A stretch of DNA of 25,298 nucleotides from Actinomycetota bacterium (GTDB lineage: Bacteria > Actinomycetota > Thermoleophilia > Gaiellales > Gaiellaceae): NCBI GenBank assembly GCA_005885565.1, contig VAXK01000200.1, forward strand, positions 1 to 25,298. The letters are read 5' to 3'. A program made the position numbers and the translations under genes. Position 1 is the first letter of the stretch; each line of letters starts with the position of its first letter. Positions 7,022-13,891 of this stretch are shown in pieces. A model generated the notes under the pieces. That model saw only the letters and a program-made list of their open reading frames with translations, was not told where the DNA came from and made no database searches.

Positions 7022-7681
7022 ATGAAGGTGATCGTCACGCGACCGCGGGCGCAGGCGGGGCCGCTCGTCGAACGGGTCGAGGCGCTCGGGCACGAGGTGG
7101 TCGAGTGCCCGCTCATCGAGATCGTCCCGACCGGCGACGAGCCGATCGACACCACCGGCTACGACTGGGTCGTCCTCACGAGCCCGAACGGCGCGGAGCA
7201 CTTCGCGCGCCGCCGCCGCGGGCCGCTCCCCCGCGTCGCGGCCGTCGGGCCGGGCACGGCCGAAGCGCTCCGCGCGCACGGAATCGACGCCGAGCTCGTC
7301 CCGAAGGTCTCGACGCAGGAGGGACTGCTCGCCGAGCTCCCGCGGCCGCCCGGCCGGGTGCTCGTCGCCGCCGCCCGCGGCGCGCGGCGGGCACTGATCG
7401 ACGGGCTGGGCGCGGACTTCGTCCCGCTCTACGACACCGCCCTCGTCCGTCCAAGACATGTCCCTAAAGGAGATGTCGTGCTGCTCGCCTCGGGATCGGC
7501 GGCTCGCTCGTTCGCGGCGCTCGACGCCGACGTGCCTGCGGCGACCATCGGCCCCCAGACGACGAGCGTCGCCACGAGCGTCGGCCTCCGCGTCGTCGCC
7601 GAGGCGCCGACCCACGACCTCGACGGCCTCGTCGAGGCGGTTAGGCTCGCCGAGCGATGGCTCGCTTCGTCACGTTCCTGA
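7022..7681 (+). CDS. hemD: Uroporphyrinogen-III synthase HemD
   Basis: HemD inverts the D ring and closes hydroxymethylbilane to uroporphyrinogen III. The 219-residue protein begins with VIVTRPRAQAGPL and has WVVLTSPNGAEHF near 42-54, the substrate-site region of the family. A second Rossmann-like half contains DVVLLASGSAARSF, then IGPQTTSVATSVGLRVVAEAP. HemD proteins diverge strongly in sequence, so position after hemC is important support. ATG 7022 is preferred because it gives the classical start; a longer frame back to 6959 would run through the G-rich leader. The 3' end overlaps the DUF62 gene by 25 bases. There is no obvious ribosome-binding site, only GC-rich leader. Confidence 0.92.
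   Translation: MKVIVTRPRAQAGPLVERVEALGHEVVECPLIEIVPTGDEPIDTTGYDWVVLTSPNGAEHFARRRRGPLPRVAAVGPGTAEALRAHGIDAELVPKVSTQEGLLAELPRPPGRVLVAAARGARRALIDGLGADFVPLYDTALVRPRHVPKGDVVLLASGSAARSFAALDADVPAATIGPQTTSVATSVGLRVVAEAPTHDLDGLVEAVRLAERWLASSRS
7642..7647 (+). promoter_or_regulatory. TAGGCT -10 box before the SAM hydrolase gene
   Basis: TAGGCT lies inside the end of hemD, nine bases before the ATG at 7657. It is identical to the hexamer before the DUF1385 and etf genes, but the spacing is two or three bases longer than the best leaderless examples. No -35 is apparent. Confidence 0.35.
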
Positions 7682-8457
7682 GCGACTACGGGCTCCAGGA
7701 CGAGTTCGTCGGGACCTGCCACGGCGTGATCAAGAGAATCGCGGCCGACGTCCAGATAATCGACCTGACGCACGGGATCCCGCCCCAGAACGTCCTCCAC
7801 GGCGCGCTGGTCCTCGCGAAGGCGCTGGAGTACATGCCGCCCGGCATCCACCTCGCCGTCGTCGACCCGGGCGTGGGCACCGCGCGCAGGCCGCTCGCGC
7901 TCGAGGACGGCGAAGGACGGCTCTACGTCGGCCCCGACAACGGCCTGCTCGTCCCGGCGGCCGAGGCGGGAGGGGGCATCGCCGCGGCGCACGAGCTCGC
8001 GAACCCGCGCTACGCGCTGAGCCGCGTCTCGCGCACCTTCCATGGTCGCGACCTCTTCGCGCCGGCGGCGGCGCACCTCGCGCTCGGCGTGCCGGCGGCG
8101 GAGCTCGGGCCGCCGCTCGACCCCGAGGTCCTCGTCCGGATCACGATCCCGGAGGCGGAGGTCTCCTCCACTCGAATCGGAGCCACCACCCTCGCGGTCG
8201 ACCGCTTCGGGAACGTGCAGCTCAACGTCGGCCGCGACGTGCTCGGCGAGCCCGGCACCCGTGTGGCGCTCGACCTTCCCACCGGCCGGCGTCCCGCGGT
8301 CGTTGCCCGGACGTTCGCCGACGTGCCGCCCGGCGAGGTCGTCGTCTTCGAGGACGCCTCGGGCAACCTCTCCCTGGCCGTCAGCGGCGGCAGCGCTTCC
8401 GCGGCGCTCGGCCTCGCAACGGGCGAGCGGGTATGGATCGAGATCGACTCTCGGTGA
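7657..8457 (+). CDS. S-adenosyl-L-methionine hydrolase (DUF62/SAM-hydroxide adenosyltransferase family)
   Basis: Members of this family split S-adenosylmethionine into adenosine and methionine using an activated water, and relatives are halogenases. The 266-residue protein begins with FVTFLSDYG and has DPGVGT at 70-75, Arg77/Arg78, DNGLL at 94-98 and TFHGRD at 127-132. These include the Asp, Arg and His proposed as the hydroxide-activating triad. A C-terminal beta domain with VDRFGNVQLNV follows. The absence of the extra chlorinase loop cannot be judged by eye, but the family default is the hydrolase. It overlaps hemD by 25 bases and ends in a GTGA junction with a methyltransferase. Control of SAM after heme synthesis is conceivable but unproven. 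Confidence 0.88.
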   Translation: MARFVTFLSDYGLQDEFVGTCHGVIKRIAADVQIIDLTHGIPPQNVLHGALVLAKALEYMPPGIHLAVVDPGVGTARRPLALEDGEGRLYVGPDNGLLVPAAEAGGGIAAAHELANPRYALSRVSRTFHGRDLFAPAAAHLALGVPAAELGPPLDPEVLVRITIPEAEVSSTRIGATTLAVDRFGNVQLNVGRDVLGEPGTRVALDLPTGRRPAVVARTFADVPPGEVVVFEDASGNLSLAVSGGSASAALGLATGERVWIEIDSR

Positions 8458-9074
8458 GCCTCGGCCGGCGCTTCGCGCGCCTGACGACAAACGCCGTCGT
8501 GCGCCGGCCCGGCCTGTGGCGGCTCTTCCGCGGCCCGCTCAGACGGCAGTTCGACAGGCTCGCTCCGCAGTGGGACGAGATCGTCACGGCCGACCACCTC
8601 GCCGGCTTCGAGCGCGCGCTCGAGCAGGTCGAGCCGCCGCCTCGTCGTGCGCTCGACCTCGGCACCGGCACCGGCGACGGTGCCTTCGCCGTGGCGCGCC
8701 GGTTCCCCGAGGCGGAGGTCGTCGGGATCGACCTCGCCGGTTCGATGATCGAGGCCGCGCGCCGGAAGATGGCCCCCGGGCTCGCCGACCGCCTGCGCTT
8801 CGAGGTCGGCGACGCTTCGGCGCTGCCCTTCGAGGACGGCGCGTTCCAGCTCGTGACGCTCGCGAACATGATCCCGTTCTTCGACGAGCTCGCGCGCGTC
8901 GTCGCTCCGGGCGGGTTCGTCGTCTTCGGCTTCTCCGGCGGCAGCGGAACCCCGATCTACGTCGATCCGACCCGCTTGCGCGTGGAGCTCGAGCGGCGCG
9001 GATTCACGCAATTTGCGGAGCTCGAGGTGGGACGCGGGACGTCCTTTCTTGCCCGGAAGGCCGGGTCCGGTTAA
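8454..9074 (+). CDS. Class I SAM-dependent methyltransferase
   Basis: The 206-residue protein has a Rossmann methyltransferase fold: motif I LDLGTGTGD at 67-75, the acidic EVVGIDLAGSM loop at 88-98, VGDASALPF at 118-126 and a post-motif VVAPGGFVVFGF. It resembles the Methyltransf_11/UbiE-like group, but the substrate cannot be read from sequence. I chose GTG at 8454 because it makes the same GTGA overlap as its neighbours; ATG at 8433 would add seven residues. It is the last gene of the block. A tight hairpin begins 55 bases after its stop and may end the transcript. Coupling to a SAM hydrolase is notable because both act on the same cofactor. Confidence 0.82.
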   Translation: MSLGRRFARLTTNAVVRRPGLWRLFRGPLRRQFDRLAPQWDEIVTADHLAGFERALEQVEPPPRRALDLGTGTGDGAFAVARRFPEAEVVGIDLAGSMIEAARRKMAPGLADRLRFEVGDASALPFEDGAFQLVTLANMIPFFDELARVVAPGGFVVFGFSGGSGTPIYVDPTRLRVELERRGFTQFAELEVGRGTSFLARKAGSG

Positions 9075-9128
9075 GGTGCCGCCGACTCGAACGTTCGCGG
9101 CGCGGTAGCACCGGCCCGGACGCTCGGA

Positions 9129-9157
9129 CGGGGCGAAATCCAGCGGGTTTCGCCCCG
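9129..9157 (+). terminator. Perfect 10-bp hairpin after the cofactor block
   Basis: CGGGGCGAAA at 9129-9138 pairs perfectly with TTTCGCCCCG at 9148-9157 around a nine-base loop. It lies 55 bases after the last methyltransferase stop and before tRNA-Phe. There is no T-run, which is common for terminators in very GC-rich actinobacteria. A protein-binding palindrome is the alternative. Confidence 0.55.
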
Positions 9158-9227
9158 AATTATGCGTGGGTGAACCCATGTTTCCCCCACGGACCCCCTC
9201 CTTCAGGCGGTCCTAGAGCCGAAGGTG

Positions 9228-9254
9228 GCCGGCACTGGCAAAGCCAGCACCGGC
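9228..9254 (+). repeat. Short inverted repeat upstream of tRNA-Phe
   Basis: GCCGG-CA-CTGGC pairs with GCCAG-CA-CCGGC around an AAA loop. This makes a symmetrical hairpin of two 5-bp stems interrupted by a CA/CA mismatch. It could be a second terminator arm or a processing site upstream of the tRNA. No coding potential is seen around it. Confidence 0.45.
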
Positions 9255-9280
9255 GGTGGCTCGGGTCGAAGGCGTGTGGC

Positions 9281-9286
9281 TAGACT
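9281..9286 (+). promoter_or_regulatory. Candidate -10 box of tRNA-Phe
   Basis: TAGACT is a TANNNT hexamer ending ten bases before the first base of the mature tRNA, a suitable distance for a short 5' leader. The -35 region is unclear. Confidence 0.35.
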
Positions 9287-9296
9287 TCCCCGCCGG

Positions 9297-9369
9297 GGCG
9301 AGGTAGCTCAGTTGGTAGAGCACACGGCTGAAAACCGTGGTGTCGCCGGTTCGATTCCGGCCCTCGCCA
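9297..9369 (+). tRNA. tRNA-Phe (anticodon GAA)
   Basis: The 73-base gene folds as a complete cloverleaf. The acceptor stem GGCGAGG pairs with CCTCGCC and the discriminator base is A. The D stem is GCTC/GAGC. The anticodon stem CACGG/CCGTG encloses the loop CTGAAAA, giving anticodon GAA. A five-base variable loop follows, and the T arm GCCGG-TTCGATT-CCGGC is canonical. The terminal CCA is not encoded. A candidate -10 box lies just upstream, and a large hairpin starts four bases after its last base. Confidence 0.97.
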
Positions 9370-9373
9370 TTGG

Positions 9374-9422
9374 CCGATCGAGTCCGGTTTCGGCTGCGCC
9401 GAACCAGGACGACCTCGATCGG
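9374..9422 (+). terminator. Long hairpin directly after tRNA-Phe
   Basis: CCGATCGAG at 9374-9382 pairs perfectly with CTCGATCGG at 9414-9422. Inside it TCC pairs with GGA, GGTT with AACC and CGGC with GCCG around a TGC loop, with only small bulges (T9390, A9406 and four bases at 9410-9413). About 20 base pairs form in 49 bases. It may be the terminator or 3' trailer of the tRNA, and also lies just beyond the 3' end of the convergent DUF6188-like gene. No T-run follows. Confidence 0.55.
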
Positions 9423-9475
9423 ATCTGTACCTACGGATAGCGGCCCGGCGAGCTGGCCCAACCTCGATGCGGTGG

Positions 9476-9892
9476 TCATTCAAACGTGATCGGGCTGCCG
9501 CCGCCGGGTGGGCAGATAAGCATCAACTTGCCGAGACCTTCGAGCTCCCATGCCTCAGACAGAGGATCGGGTGCGACATGGATGGCGCTTCCGTCCGCGA
9601 AAGCGAGGCTGAGCTCACTGTTGCGTGAGACGAAGATGCGCGCGACGGCTCGAGCCATCAGCGCGAGGAGCGGCGCAAACGCCGTTGCATCGTTGCTCTC
9701 ACCGAAGCTCTGCTCCCGTCCCTCGCCGTCGGCAAGCGTGAAACGTCCTTGAATGTAGACCCTGAGAATGTCGCCGGTACCACCGTCAATGAGGAGCCCG
9801 AAGGCAGCGGGATCAACGAAGCAGCGGGTGACCGTCCAGCCGGCAACGCTCAACGACCAACCGTCGATCTCTTCAACGAGCCCACCGGCCAC
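9476..9892 (-). CDS. DUF6188-like protein of unknown function
   Basis: The 138-residue protein contains WSLSVAGWTVTRCFVD, then a beta-rich stretch with LLIDGG, LRVYIQGRFTL and LSLAFADGSAIHV, ending in PPGGGSPITFE. From memory this resembles the DUF6188 group of small proteins, some of which lie near toxins, but no function is known to me. GTG at 9892 lies eight bases after the stop of the receiver gene and is the best start, since upstream sequence in frame is the receiver gene read out of phase. Hand-counted GC over 9541-9840 is about 63%, clearly below the surrounding DNA. Together with the adjacent tRNA gene this suggests a more recent arrival. Confidence 0.65.
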   Translation of the reverse strand: MAGGLVEEIDGWSLSVAGWTVTRCFVDPAAFGLLIDGGTGDILRVYIQGRFTLADGEGREQSFGESNDATAFAPLLALMARAVARIFVSRNSELSLAFADGSAIHVAPDPLSEAWELEGLGKLMLICPPGGGSPITFE

Positions 9893-9900
9893 TAACCGGT

Positions 9901-10293
9901 TCAGCGCTGTCGGGCCTGCGTCAAGCGGTCGAGCAGCGTTTGGACGAGCTCGTCCTTGATCAGCACCGCATCCGCCCCAGCCTCGTCGGCTGCGCGGTGC
10001 AGCTCGGGGGCGTGGTCGCCCGTCAGCGCGATGAGGCAGAGGCTCGGATGGTCTCGGCGCAGCCGCGTGACCGCCGTGACGCCGTCGAGGAGCGGCATGT
10101 GCAGGTCCATCACGACCGCGTCCGGACGGAGCTCGTCCACCAGCTCGATCGCGGCCAGGCCGTCGCCGGCCATAGCCGCGATCTCGAGGCCCTCCTGACC
10201 TTCGACGAGCGGGCGCAGGCTCTCGAGGAAGAGCTCGTCGTCGTCGGCCAGGAGAACCCTGATTCGACCCGAGCCCGGTGCCTCGGCGGCCAT
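9901..10293 (-). CDS. Stand-alone response-regulator receiver domain
   Basis: The 130-residue protein is a CheY-like receiver. It has an acidic pair in LLADDDE (17-19), phosphoacceptor Asp63 in VVMDLHMP, switch Thr91 in ALTGD and Lys113 in LIKDE. It ends a few residues after the last helix, so there is no DNA-binding or enzymatic output domain. The receiver resembles NarL-type regulators whose helix-turn-helix has been lost or was never present. ATG 10293 is chosen over a longer frame that would run into the arginase gene, and a TAACGT box lies eight bases upstream. No histidine kinase is nearby. The DUF6188-like gene follows after eight bases and may be cotranscribed. Confidence 0.85.
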   Translation of the reverse strand: MAAEAPGSGRIRVLLADDDELFLESLRPLVEGQEGLEIAAMAGDGLAAIELVDELRPDAVVMDLHMPLLDGVTAVTRLRRDHPSLCLIALTGDHAPELHRAADEAGADAVLIKDELVQTLLDRLTQARQR

Positions 10294-10301
10294 CTGCGCG
10301 G

Positions 10302-10311
10302 ACGTTAGCCT
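10302..10311. promoter_or_regulatory. Overlapping divergent -10 boxes for the receiver gene and arginase
   Basis: On the plus strand TAGCCT (10306-10311) is seven bases before the arginase ATG. On the minus strand TAACGT (10307 back to 10302) is eight bases before the receiver ATG. The two hexamers share the TA step at 10306-10307. Only 25 bases separate the start codons, so both mRNAs would be leaderless or nearly so. Confidence 0.5.
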
Positions 10312-10318
10312 TGCGCGG

Positions 10319-11224
10319 ATGCCCATGCAACCGGCCCAGCCCGTCGCCGTCATCGGCGCACCGCTCGACCTGGGAGCGGGCCGGCGTGGGGTCGACATGG
10401 GGCCGTCCGCGATCCGCTACGCGGGCCTCGACCAGCGGATCGCGCAGCTCGGGCGGGAGTGCGCGGACTGGGGAAACGTCGAGACGGCGGTCGCGGAGGC
10501 GACGGAGGTCGTCGACGAGCACGCCCGTTTCCTGCCGCAGATCATGGAGACCTGTGCCCGGGTCGCGTCGCTCGTCGAGCGAGCGATCACCGACGCCTAC
10601 CTGCCGCTCGTCCTCGGCGGCGACCACTCGGTCGCGCTCGGCACGCTCGGCGGCCTCGCGCGGCTGCGCGGGCCCGGCGGCGTCCTGTGGATCGACGCGC
10701 ACGCCGACCTGAACCGGCCGGAGACGAGCCCGAGCGGCAACGTCCACGGCATGGCGCTCGCAGCCGCGCTCGGTCTGGCGGGCGAGCGCTTCGACGGACG
10801 CTGGCCTCTGCCCGCGGCCGAGCCCACGCGGGTCGCGCTCGTCGGCGTCCGCGCCCTCGACGAGGGCGAGCGCGAGCTCTTGGGGCGTCTCGACGCGCGC
10901 GTGTACACGATGAGCGACGTCGACCGCCTCGGCGTCGAGCGTGCGGTGCGGGAGTCGCTCGCGCACGTCGCGGGCCCGGGCTTCGTCCACGTGAGCCTCG
11001 ACATGGACGCGCTCGATCCGGACGTGGCCCCGGGAGTCGGCACGCCGGTTCGCGGCGGCCTGTCCTACCGCGAGGCGCACCTGGCGCTCGAGCTCGTGGC
11101 CGAGTCGGGCCTGGCCGACGCGCTCGAGGTGGTCGAGGTAAACCCGATCCTCGACCGCGAGAACGAGACCGGCCGGCTCGCGGTCGAGCTCGTCGCAAGC
11201 GCGCTAGGGGCGCGGATTCTCTAA
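10319..11224 (+). CDS. rocF: Arginase (ureohydrolase family)
   Basis: Arginase hydrolyses L-arginine to ornithine and urea with a binuclear manganese centre. The 301-residue protein carries the metal ligands: His103 in GGDHS, DAHAD at 126-130 and SLDMDALDPD at 226-235. The substrate loop NRPETSPSGNVHGM with GTPVRGGLSYREAH and the C-terminal VVEVNPILDRENETG are typical of arginase rather than agmatinase. ATG 10319 lies seven bases after a -10 box; a second ATG two codons later is also possible. The 3' end overlaps the convergent hydrolase gene by 21 bases. No urease or ornithine genes are in the window. Confidence 0.9.
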   Translation: MPMQPAQPVAVIGAPLDLGAGRRGVDMGPSAIRYAGLDQRIAQLGRECADWGNVETAVAEATEVVDEHARFLPQIMETCARVASLVERAITDAYLPLVLGGDHSVALGTLGGLARLRGPGGVLWIDAHADLNRPETSPSGNVHGMALAAALGLAGERFDGRWPLPAAEPTRVALVGVRALDEGERELLGRLDARVYTMSDVDRLGVERAVRESLAHVAGPGFVHVSLDMDALDPDVAPGVGTPVRGGLSYREAHLALELVAESGLADALEVVEVNPILDRENETGRLAVELVASALGARIL

Positions 11225-11989
11225 GAACGCCACGACGGCGTCTGCCGTCTCGTCGTACGCGTCCCAGATGACCATGTGCCCTCCGGGCACGGGCACGGTC
11301 TCGAGACGGTCGCCGAGGGCGGCGCGGTAGGCCTCGAGCTGCTCGTCGCGCACGAGGCCGAACTGCTCCGCGTGCACGAGGAGGGTGGGCGCGCCCAGCG
11401 TCTCCGGCGGCGGCGCCGGGAGACACAGCTCGCCGTAGGCGAAGACGACGGCGCTCTGGCAGTAGCGCCAGCGAAACGTCCCGGGGCGGCCTTCGACGAG
11501 GTGCTCGCGCGCCTCCTCCTCGACGAACCGGTATGGCGTGGTCGGGCTGCTCTCCAGCCGCGCGTCGATCGCCTTGTCCACCGAGCCGAAGACGCGGTCG
11601 CGCCGGTGGTCCTCGGCCATGTCGAAGGCGACGTGCGGCAGGAGGTCGATGGCCGGGTCGAGCAGCACGGCGCGCTCGATACGGTCCGGCTCGAGCCCGG
11701 CGAGCTCGAGGATCAGGCGACCGCCGTAGGAGTGGCCGAGCCACACCGCCCGCTCGACGCCGGCCGCGGCGACGGTCTCGAGGACGTCGACAAGGTTCGC
11801 GCCGAGTGTCCACGGCGGCTCCCAGTCCGAACGGCCGTGTCCTCGCAGGTCGGGGGCGAGGACGCGGAAGCGCTCCGCGAGCCGCTCCTCGGCAAGACGG
11901 CGGAAGCGGCGGCCGTGGCCCGTCACGCCGTGCAGGCAGACGAGCGGCGGGGCGGCGCGCTCGCCCCACTCGTGCAGGTGGAGGAGCAT
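11204..11989 (-). CDS. Alpha/beta hydrolase
   Basis: The 261-residue protein has the alpha/beta hydrolase layout: oxyanion-region HG at 20-21, APDLRGHGRSD at 45-55, nucleophile Ser87 in GHSYGG and a late His in PGGHMVIWD near 239. A cap region lies between about 125 and 190. The substrate cannot be told; the family includes esterases, epoxide hydrolases and MenH-like enzymes. ATG 11989 is the first good start after the etf stop. The 98-base gap to the upstream etf gene holds a strong hairpin, so the two genes may be separated transcriptionally. Its last 21 bases overlap the end of the arginase gene on the other strand. Confidence 0.85.
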   Translation of the reverse strand: MLLHLHEWGERAAPPLVCLHGVTGHGRRFRRLAEERLAERFRVLAPDLRGHGRSDWEPPWTLGANLVDVLETVAAAGVERAVWLGHSYGGRLILELAGLEPDRIERAVLLDPAIDLLPHVAFDMAEDHRRDRVFGSVDKAIDARLESSPTTPYRFVEEEAREHLVEGRPGTFRWRYCQSAVVFAYGELCLPAPPPETLGAPTLLVHAEQFGLVRDEQLEAYRAALGDRLETVPVPGGHMVIWDAYDETADAVVAFLENPRP

Positions 11990-12017
11990 CAAGGCGCCGC
12001 TTGCGGTGCCGTCGCCA

Positions 12018-12044
12018 GGACGCGCGGGCTGCGCCCGTGCGTCC
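12018..12044 (-). terminator. Hairpin between etfBA and the hydrolase gene
   Basis: Two 12-base arms (12018-12029 and 12033-12044) pair at 11 of 12 positions around a three-base loop, with a G-U pair at the remaining site if read as plus-strand RNA. It starts 44 bases after the etf stop on the minus strand. It is a likely terminator or RNA-stability element, without a T-run. Confidence 0.5.
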
Positions 12045-12087
12045 GTCTGAAATGACCGGTCGAAACCATCGAGGGATGATCCGCTTC

Positions 12088-13866
12088 TCAGTTCGCGGTC
12101 AGGGCGTCCACGAGCGCGGGCAGCGTCTCGCGCCAGTCGCCGAGGAGCGCGACGTCGGCCTCCCGGACCATCGGCGCGCCCGGGTCGGCGTCGAGCGCGA
12201 CGATCACGCCCGCCTTCATCGGCCCGGCGAGGTGCTCGAAGTCGGCGTTCACGCCCACGGCGACGTAGAGCGCCGGCGCGAGCGCGCGCCCGTAGAGGCC
12301 GATCTGGCGGTTGCGCGGCAGCAGGCCCGCCTCGCAGGCCTCCCGGTCGCCGCCGACCGCGCCGCCGAGCCGGCGGGCCTGGGCCTCCACCTCGCCGACC
12401 CCGTCGCCGACGGACGCGCCGACGCAGACGACCGTGTCCGCCTCCTCGAGGTCGCGCGCGGGCGAGTCGAGCCGCCGCTCGACGAGCCGGACCCGCGGCT
12501 CGGGAAGCGGCGCGAGCTCGAGCTGCCGCACCTCCGGGGTGACGTCGTCGCGCGGATCGAGCGGGTCGAACATGCGCGAGCGCACGGTCGCGAGCTGTGG
12601 CGTCGTCGAGCCCATGATCACCGAGACGATCGCGCCGCCGTAGGCCGGCTTCGTCTGGATCAGCCGGCCCGCGCGGTCGATCCCGAGGCCGACGCAGTCG
12701 CCCGTCATCCCGAGCTGAAGCTCGCCCGCCGCCCGCGGCCCGTAGTCCCGCCCGTTCGCGCTCGCGGGGATGAGGAGCGCGTGCGGCCGCTCGCGCTCGA
12801 GCACCTGCCGGAGTCCTGCGCTCCACCGCTCCGGGTGGTACTCGCGCAGGCTCGGGTCGGAGGCTTCCACGACGACCTCGGCGCCGTGCCGGCCGACCTC
12901 CCGCACGGCATCGGCGGTCTCGTCGCCGAGGACGAGCGCCACGTTCCGCCCGCCGAGCTTGCCGGCGAGCTCGCGTCCCTTCGCAAGGAGCTCGAGCGAG
13001 AGCCGCGTCGGCCGGCCGGCGGCGAGCTCGACCGCCGTCCAGCAGTCGTAGCTCTTGCCGGGCTGCTCGCCGAGCCGGGCGGGCTTCTCCCACGACGTAG
13101 CCGCGCTCTCCGGCGGCGCCAGCCGCTCGCGGATCGCCTGCGCCGCCTCGGCCGCCTCGGCCGCGATTCGACCCGCGCGCTCGGGGCGCACGTCACGAAC
13201 CGCGAGGACGCGGGTCGGCGAGCCGGTCTGGCCGAAGCGCTTGTCGTTCGGGCGCAGGTCGTCGACGAGGTCGGCCGCCGTCCACAGCTCGATCGGGCCG
13301 TCGCCCGAGCCCGGCGGCCGAGCCTCAGACGGCGCCGTGACGACCGACAGGACGAGCGGCGGCTCCGCCTCGTAGATCTCCTCGCCGTCGTCGGTCTCGC
13401 GCGTGAGGAGGAGCGACTCGCCGCGGCGCTCGAGCGCGAGCACGCTCGTCACGTGCGGCACGTCGAGGTACGCCGCGACCTCCGGCGGAACCTGCCACGT
13501 CTCGGCGTCGACGGTCTTGCGGCCGCAGATCACGAGGTCGGCGCCGAGCTTGCGCAGCGCGAGGGCGAGTGTCCGCGACGTGCCGATCGTGTCCGCCACG
13601 GCGAAGACGCGATCGGAGAGGTGGACGGCGCGGTCGGCGCCGAGGCGCAGCGTCTGGCGGAGCGCCTCCTCGGCCTGCGGCGGCCCCATCGTCATCGCGA
13701 CGACCTCGTCGCCGTCGGCTCGCAGCGCCACCGCGTGCGCGGCCGCGTAGGCGTCGAAGGGGTTGAGCATCAGCGGCACGCCCTCGCGCTTCAGCGACTT
13801 CGTCTCCTGGTCGAACTCGACCGCGGACGGGTGCGGAACCTGCTTGACGAGGCACACGATCCTCAC
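12088..13866 (-). CDS. etfBA: Fused electron transfer flavoprotein EtfB-EtfA
   Basis: One 592-residue frame carries both ETF subunits. Residues 1 to about 250 are EtfB: VCLVKQVPHP start, NPFDAYAAAHA at 35-45 and the nucleotide loop GRKTVDAETWQVPP around 115-128. Residues from about 270 onward are EtfA: TKPAYGG at 405-411, PQLATVRSRMF at 423-433 and the FAD domain with RQIGLYGRALAPALYVAVG from 520 and DADPGAPM. ETFs pass electrons from acyl-CoA and other dehydrogenases to the quinone pool. The segment normally reading SGAIQH in the FAD site is NADFEH here. The DxxTxQV loop resembles that of bifurcating ETFs. GTG 13866 lies six bases after TAGGCT. No partner dehydrogenase is adjacent. Confidence 0.9.
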   Translation of the reverse strand: MRIVCLVKQVPHPSAVEFDQETKSLKREGVPLMLNPFDAYAAAHAVALRADGDEVVAMTMGPPQAEEALRQTLRLGADRAVHLSDRVFAVADTIGTSRTLALALRKLGADLVICGRKTVDAETWQVPPEVAAYLDVPHVTSVLALERRGESLLLTRETDDGEEIYEAEPPLVLSVVTAPSEARPPGSGDGPIELWTAADLVDDLRPNDKRFGQTGSPTRVLAVRDVRPERAGRIAAEAAEAAQAIRERLAPPESAATSWEKPARLGEQPGKSYDCWTAVELAAGRPTRLSLELLAKGRELAGKLGGRNVALVLGDETADAVREVGRHGAEVVVEASDPSLREYHPERWSAGLRQVLERERPHALLIPASANGRDYGPRAAGELQLGMTGDCVGLGIDRAGRLIQTKPAYGGAIVSVIMGSTTPQLATVRSRMFDPLDPRDDVTPEVRQLELAPLPEPRVRLVERRLDSPARDLEEADTVVCVGASVGDGVGEVEAQARRLGGAVGGDREACEAGLLPRNRQIGLYGRALAPALYVAVGVNADFEHLAGPMKAGVIVALDADPGAPMVREADVALLGDWRETLPALVDALTAN

Positions 13867-13872
13867 GGCGGG

Positions 13873-13882
13873 AGCCTAGTCA
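13873..13882. promoter_or_regulatory. Overlapping divergent -10 boxes for etfBA and the phosphoesterase
   Basis: On the minus strand TAGGCT (13878 back to 13873) is six bases before the etfBA GTG, ideal for a leaderless mRNA. On the plus strand TAGTCA (13877-13882) is nine bases before GTG 13892 and lacks the final T. The two share the TA step at 13877-13878. The minus-strand box is the stronger call. Confidence 0.5.
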
Positions 13883-13891
13883 CCTGCGGCT

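Noticed and set aside
4630..7155. An 841-codon open frame on the minus strand across hemA and hemC
   Set aside because: It is an Arg/Pro/Ala-rich shadow without motifs, opposite two certain genes; GC-rich codon bias keeps it open.
9297..9369. tRNA-Phe as an attachment site of an integrated element
   Set aside because: I found no second copy of the tRNA 3' end in the window and no integrase, so an element is not supported.
12088..13866. Etf fusion as an artefact of two separate genes
   Set aside because: The frame has no stop and no good internal start with overlap near the EtfB-EtfA junction (about residue 255-275), so a true fusion is the simpler reading.
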